Positions 59,974-64,000 of a stretch of 64,000 nucleotides of DNA are shown here, piece by piece; position 1 is the first letter of the stretch; every line of letters starts with the position of its first letter. The stretch spans positions 1,426,001-1,490,000 of the forward strand of contig NZ_CP114777.1 in assembly GCF_027359355.1 (NCBI RefSeq), in the 5' to 3' direction. Both the position numbers and the translations under genes were made by a program. The notes under the pieces were generated by a model. That model ran no database searches. It had not been told where the DNA came from and saw only the letters and a list, made by a program, of their open reading frames with translations. The DNA is from Prochlorococcus marinus str. MIT 1214. Its GTDB lineage: Bacteria; Cyanobacteriota; Cyanobacteriia; PCC-6307; Cyanobiaceae.

Positions 59974-61208
59974 TTTTCTATATCTTGTATTAACTTTTCA
60001 ATAAAATTCCATTTCCCAGCACTTTTAGGTAAGTGTGAAATCACTTCATCAAAATATCCTTTTAATAACAAAGAATTTGCATGTTTAGTATCAATACCTC
60101 TACTAAGTAAATAAAATAATTCCTCATCTTGGAGTTGGCTTACAGTTGCTCCATGAGTACACCTAACATCATCAGCAACTATTTCAAGCTCTGGTTTCGT
60201 ATCTATTCTGGCGCGCTTGGAAAGTAATAAATTTCTACTTAGCTGAGAAGCCTCTGTTTTTTGTGCTTTTTGAGGAACTTCAATCGAACCATTAAAAATA
60301 CAATGGGAATATTCAGAAGCTACAGCTTTTTGTAATTGATCAAGCTTTCCATTTGGTCCTTCGAATCTAATTAAAGAGTGTGTGGCTATTTGCTCTTTTG
60401 ATTTAGTAACTTGAAGCCCTTTGATAATTGTTGAAGCTTCTCCTTCACTTTGAATTATTCTTGGTTCAAACCGGGCATAATCCCACCCATGATGAATTGA
60501 ATGAAGAGAGTATTTACTCTTCTCTAATTGTTCTACTGCTAAAGTGCATATTGAGGAGGATTCTTTCTTTTCACTAAAAGAAATTAAACCGTGATTGAAC
60601 TCTACTTTAGACTCTAGTTTTACTTCGATTAAATGGTTTTGTGCTGAATTATTATTACCAGTGATAATTTGTAAAAGATCTAATTTTGCTCCCTCTTCTA
60701 TTAAGAGAAAGATTCTAGTTGAGAATGACTTTCCCTCTATTGATGGAATTACTATCTCTAATGATTGATTCAAATTACGTTTAACTTTTAAAGCTAGAAG
60801 CTCTGAGCTTGAGGCCTGATTAAGATATACTGAAATGTCATTTTTTATATTAGTTGAATTAACTACTTTGCCAAGATTATCTTCAATTTCTTTGTTGTTC
60901 AGCTTCTCAATTCCATTAGGCAGATGAATATCAAAAATTGGATTTTTATTAGGGTTAATGATAATTCTTTCTCTGTTTTTGTCCTTTTCAGGAAATATAG
61001 ATTTAATAGCTTCGCTATCGATAATTGTTGGTAACGATAAAAAACTGTTTAACTTATTGAGGTTGGATAATCGCCATGCTTCATCTTCCTTAGAGGGCAT
61101 CCCTTTCTCCAATAGAAATTCTCGTCCTATTGATTGTTCGTTTTTTAAATCACCTTCAGTTGGCGGCAGAGAGTCAAGCCATTGTTGGCAAATAGTTGAT
61201 GATTTCAT
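59970..61208 (-). CDS. sufD: Fe-S cluster assembly protein SufD
   Basis: A 412-residue scaffold subunit. SufD forms with SufB and the SufC ATPase the complex on which clusters are built. Its C-terminal half is a parallel beta-helix type ([40 protein letters not shown]), which is diagnostic of SufB/D; the N-terminal half is divergent, as is usual. It overlaps sufC by 4 bp. Confidence 0.93.
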   Translation of the reverse strand: MKSSTICQQWLDSLPPTEGDLKNEQSIGREFLLEKGMPSKEDEAWRLSNLNKLNSFLSLPTIIDSEAIKSIFPEKDKNRERIIINPNKNPIFDIHLPNGIEKLNNKEIEDNLGKVVNSTNIKNDISVYLNQASSSELLALKVKRNLNQSLEIVIPSIEGKSFSTRIFLLIEEGAKLDLLQIITGNNNSAQNHLIEVKLESKVEFNHGLISFSEKKESSSICTLAVEQLEKSKYSLHSIHHGWDYARFEPRIIQSEGEASTIIKGLQVTKSKEQIATHSLIRFEGPNGKLDQLQKAVASEYSHCIFNGSIEVPQKAQKTEASQLSRNLLLSKRARIDTKPELEIVADDVRCTHGATVSQLQDEELFYLLSRGIDTKHANSLLLKGYFDEVISHLPKSAGKWNFIEKLIQDIEK

Positions 61209-61996
61209 TTTGCCATTTCCTGCTCTTTGGTATTTTTGTCAATAAAGTCATATCCAGATTTCTCAAGGTCAAGGGCTAGTTCTTTGTTGCCAGTTTTTAT
61301 TATTTTTCCATCAGCCATTATGTGTACAAAGTCAGGAGTAATTTCATTGAGCAGTCTTTGATAATGGGTGATTAAAATTGTTGCAGAATTTGGGCGCGCG
61401 AGTCTATTGATCCCAGATGCAACAATTCTCAGAGCATCAATATCAAGTCCTGAGTCAGTTTCATCGAGTATTGATATGACCGGCTCAAGAAGAGCCATTT
61501 GAAGAATCTCGTTGCGTTTTTTCTCTCCGCCAGAAAAACCTTCATTTACGCTTCTTTCTAGAAAGACTGCATCCATTTCAACTATTTTCAATCTTTCTTT
61601 TACTAGATCTTCGAATTCAAAAGTATCTAATTCACTTTTAAGTAATTCTTTTCTTCTTGAATTGGTTGCAACTCTTAAGAACTCGAGATTACTAACACCT
61701 GGAATTTCTACTGGGTATTGGAAACCAAGAAAAATACCAATTCTTGCTCTTTCCTCAGGTTCTAGCTCAAGAATATCCTTACCTTTAAATTGTATAGATC
61801 CCGATAAAACTTTGTAAGATGGATGACCAGCTATTACTTTTGAAAGTGTACTTTTTCCGCTTCCATTGCGACCCATAATCGCATGGATTTCTCCTTCTTT
61901 TACTACCAGATTGACTCCATGAAGTATCTCTTGATCCTCAACACTGGCATGAAGATCTTCAATAGATAATATTGTTTCCGAAGTTGATGAAATCAC
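61205..61996 (-). CDS. sufC: Fe-S cluster assembly ATPase SufC
   Basis: A 263-residue ABC-type ATPase without membrane domain. Walker [10 protein letters not shown] (42-50), signature [15 protein letters not shown], Walker [13 protein letters not shown]. The modified signature ([10 protein letters not shown]) distinguishes SufC from transporter ATPases. It drives the conformational change of the SufBCD scaffold. sufB lies 50 bp upstream. Confidence 0.96.
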   Translation of the reverse strand: MISSTSETILSIEDLHASVEDQEILHGVNLVVKEGEIHAIMGRNGSGKSTLSKVIAGHPSYKVLSGSIQFKGKDILELEPEERARIGIFLGFQYPVEIPGVSNLEFLRVATNSRRKELLKSELDTFEFEDLVKERLKIVEMDAVFLERSVNEGFSGGEKKRNEILQMALLEPVISILDETDSGLDIDALRIVASGINRLARPNSATILITHYQRLLNEITPDFVHIMADGKIIKTGNKELALDLEKSGYDFIDKNTKEQEMAK

Positions 61997-62046
61997 TAAA
62001 TTAAGGAGAAAGTTTTAGAGAACAAAAGTATAGTTTTAATTTATTT

Positions 62047-63489
62047 TTATCCAACAGAACCCTCCAATTTTAAAGCTAAAAGTTTATCTGCCTCAGATGC
62101 AAACTCCATAGGCAATTCATTGAAAACATCACTACAAAATCCACTGACTAACATTGAAACTGATTCCTCGAAATCAATTCCTCTACTTTGTAAGTAAAAA
62201 AGTTGATCCTCTGAAATCCTACAAGTACTTGCTTCATGTTCAATATTTGACTGAGGTTGTTTGGATTGGATATATGGGTAAGTATTTGCACTGGCTTTGT
62301 CACCGATCAACATAGAGTCACATTGACTGTAATTTCGAGAGCCCTCAGCATTTGGGCTTATAGATACAAGACCTCGATAGCTATTCTTAGATTGTCCAGC
62401 ACTGATACCTTTACTTACGATTTTTGATTTTGTATTTTTTCCTATGTGAATCATTTTTGTTCCAGTATCCGCTTTCTGACAATTATTAGTTAGTGCAATT
62501 GAATAAAACTCACCAATGGAATTATCTCCTTGTAATACGCAACTTGGATATTTCCATGTAATTGCAGATCCTGTTTCAACTTGAGACCAGCTTATTTTGC
62601 TTTTCTTCCCTCTACATTCTCCTCTTTTGGTGACAAAGTTATATATTCCTCCAACCCCCTCCTCATTACCTGCATACCAATTTTGCACGGTTGAATATTT
62701 AATAGATGCATTATCGAGTGCAACAAGCTCAACAACAGCAGCATGAAGTGTATTGGTATCAAACATAGGCGCTGTACAGCCCTCTAAGTAACTAACAGAG
62801 GAAGACTCTTCTGCGATAATTAAAGTTCGTTCGAATTGACCAGTGTCGCCAGAATTTATTCTAAAATAAGATGATAATTCCATTGGACATTCGACATCTT
62901 TGGGTATGTAAACAAACGATCCGTCACTGAAAACTGCAGAATTTAGGGCTGCAAAAAAGTTATCATTTATAGGAACAACTGTACCTAGATATTTCTCAAT
63001 TAAATCTGGATATTCGCTAATAGCTTCACTAATTGAGCAGAATATTACTCCATGTTCAGCTAGTTTTTCTTTGTATGTAGTTGCTATCGAAACACTGTCA
63101 AAGACAGCATCTACAGCTACATTAGATAATCTTTTTTGTTCACTAAGTGGTATTCCAAGCTTTTCAAAAGTTTCAAGTAATTTAGGATCAACTTCATCTA
63201 AACTCTTCTTCTTTATGTCTTGTTTTGGGGCTGCATAATAAATTAGATCCTGATAGTCTACTTTTGAATAAGTTAATCCAGACCAATCAGGTTCTTTCAT
63301 CCTCAACCATTGTTCATAAGCTCTTAAACGAAATTTTAATAAAAAATCTGGTTCATTTTTTTTGGCGGAAATTAACCTAATAACATCTTCATTCAACCCT
63401 TTTGGGATCTTTTCAGTTTCAATTTCAGTTATAAAACCGTATTTATAAGGTTTGGATACAATTTCTTCGACAGTATTAGATTGGGTCAT
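62047..63489 (-). CDS. sufB: Fe-S cluster assembly protein SufB
   Basis: A 480-residue scaffold protein, first gene of the operon sufB-C-D-S. Seen: [60 protein letters not shown] and [14 protein letters not shown]. Length is normal. The suf system is the main Fe-S cluster pathway in cyanobacteria, supplying photosystem I, ferredoxins and other proteins, and is usually repressed by SufR, whose gene lies divergently upstream. Confidence 0.97.
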   Translation of the reverse strand: MTQSNTVEEIVSKPYKYGFITEIETEKIPKGLNEDVIRLISAKKNEPDFLLKFRLRAYEQWLRMKEPDWSGLTYSKVDYQDLIYYAAPKQDIKKKSLDEVDPKLLETFEKLGIPLSEQKRLSNVAVDAVFDSVSIATTYKEKLAEHGVIFCSISEAISEYPDLIEKYLGTVVPINDNFFAALNSAVFSDGSFVYIPKDVECPMELSSYFRINSGDTGQFERTLIIAEESSSVSYLEGCTAPMFDTNTLHAAVVELVALDNASIKYSTVQNWYAGNEEGVGGIYNFVTKRGECRGKKSKISWSQVETGSAITWKYPSCVLQGDNSIGEFYSIALTNNCQKADTGTKMIHIGKNTKSKIVSKGISAGQSKNSYRGLVSISPNAEGSRNYSQCDSMLIGDKASANTYPYIQSKQPQSNIEHEASTCRISEDQLFYLQSRGIDFEESVSMLVSGFCSDVFNELPMEFASEADKLLALKLEGSVG

Positions 63490-63966
63490 TTTATTTTGAT
63501 TAAATCAAGTCGTAGTAGTTTTTATTTATGAAAAGTTTGGCTTTTATGATCCAAGATAATCTTCAATTATGACATCTTGGGTTCATCATTTGATCAGAGT
63601 GTTTTGATAGTTGGATCTCAAATAGCATTCTAAGTCAAATCAAGGGGGAAAACCTAGTGTTACGAAAGTAGTTTTCTTCTCCTATTACCATAAGCCAAAA
63701 TGCTTCCAATCGTTTCCAGTTCTAATTGTGCTGGAATAAACTCTTAATTTTTTTTCATTTCGTAAAAGATTTTTTAATGTATACAAATAGCTATCTCAAT
63801 CCCTATTAATACAGTAGATTGCATTTATCAATTCCTGTTTTGGACTTTTAATAGTTAATGAATGAATATCTTTCCCTTCTTTATCAGTGGAAACAAATAA
63901 GATCAAACCTCTTTAAATATAAATTTTCTTTTAAACTTTACACATAAGAGATGCGCTTGCTGCCAG
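63490..63966. other. suf upstream region
   Basis: A 477-bp gap between sufB and the edge ORF. It contains an inverted pair CCAAGAT/ATCTTGG (63551-63557 and 63574-63580), about 60-90 bp before sufB, which could be an operator. I cannot match it to the published SufR site (CAAC-N6-GTTG type), so SufR binding is not shown. Otherwise nothing is seen. Confidence 0.4.
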
Positions 63967-64000
63967 ATGATGGAATCTACTTTTGACGATAGTTCTAAAA
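63967..64000 (+). CDS. start of a divergent gene, possibly sufR (cut by window edge)
   Basis: An open frame ATGATGGAATCTACTTTTGA that continues to the edge (MMESTFDDSSK). SufR is normally encoded divergently from sufB in cyanobacteria, so position suggests it, but 11 residues are not enough to recognise a family and no ribosome-binding site is clear. Confidence 0.3.
   Translation, partial: MMESTFDDSSK

Overview
The window is about 33-36% GC by eye, densely packed and intron-free. It looks like chromosome of a marine picocyanobacterium, most likely a low-GC Prochlorococcus (a low-light, NATL-like strain would fit; strain not proven). Support comes from psbX, ycf66 and hli in a row, paired flavodiiron proteins flv3-flv1, a circularly permuted two-piece tmRNA with tag ANNIVSFSRQTAPVAA, the sufBCDS operon, cyanobacterial arginine decarboxylase, and many very short hypothetical genes. 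No rRNA, CRISPR array, insertion sequence or integrase gene was found.

Layout. 1-14.9 kb is core genome: the end of penicillin-binding protein 2, an FMN reductase, flv1/flv3, alaS, speA, ndk, thiO, gatB, coaE, argJ. 14.9-30.2 kb is accessory: short orphan genes, long gaps and repeats. 30.2-38.5 kb mixes conserved small genes with a surface-related set (DUF4912 protein, ABC exporter, glycosyltransferase) and a ParA-like ATPase. 38.5-40.8 kb is a second repeat-rich accessory pocket that ends at the tmRNA gene. 40.8-64 kb is core again: rRNA methyltransferase, holin/DUF883-like pair, smc, PRC-barrel protein, LpxB-like protein, tRNA-Leu, accC, psbX, ycf66, hli, an SbmA-type ABC protein, HIT, def, an S9 peptidase and the suf operon, with a possible divergent sufR start at the right edge.

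Main discovery. The last codons and stop of argJ (RINSDYTT-stop) recur downstream as a spaced series of degenerate direct repeats: clear copies near 16251, 17977, 19199 and 20162, a frame-damaged one near 16860 and two doubtful ones near 20031 and 20895. They are accompanied by clustered TGTGAC/TGTGAT motifs, inverted to one another across some copies, like arm sites around a tyrosine-recombinase core. The copies delimit small cassettes: a five-ORF phage-like micro-operon; a 48-residue nine-cysteine metallothionein-like peptide behind two perfect Fur/Zur-type palindromes; a cobalamin riboswitch with hupE; a truncated DUF4214 domain with a methyltransferase; and a two-helix membrane protein. 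I read this as an attachment-site array left by repeated integration at the 3' end of argJ.

A second pocket has the same architecture with different sequences. The hairpin and tail beyond the coding end of tmRNA occur three times (38784, 39481, 40513), and two of them are preceded by paired TTTTGCCCYY repeats. A lipoprotein gene lies between two copies. The two pockets suggest two recombinase specificities capturing small cargo at argJ and ssrA, with the recombinases no longer present here.
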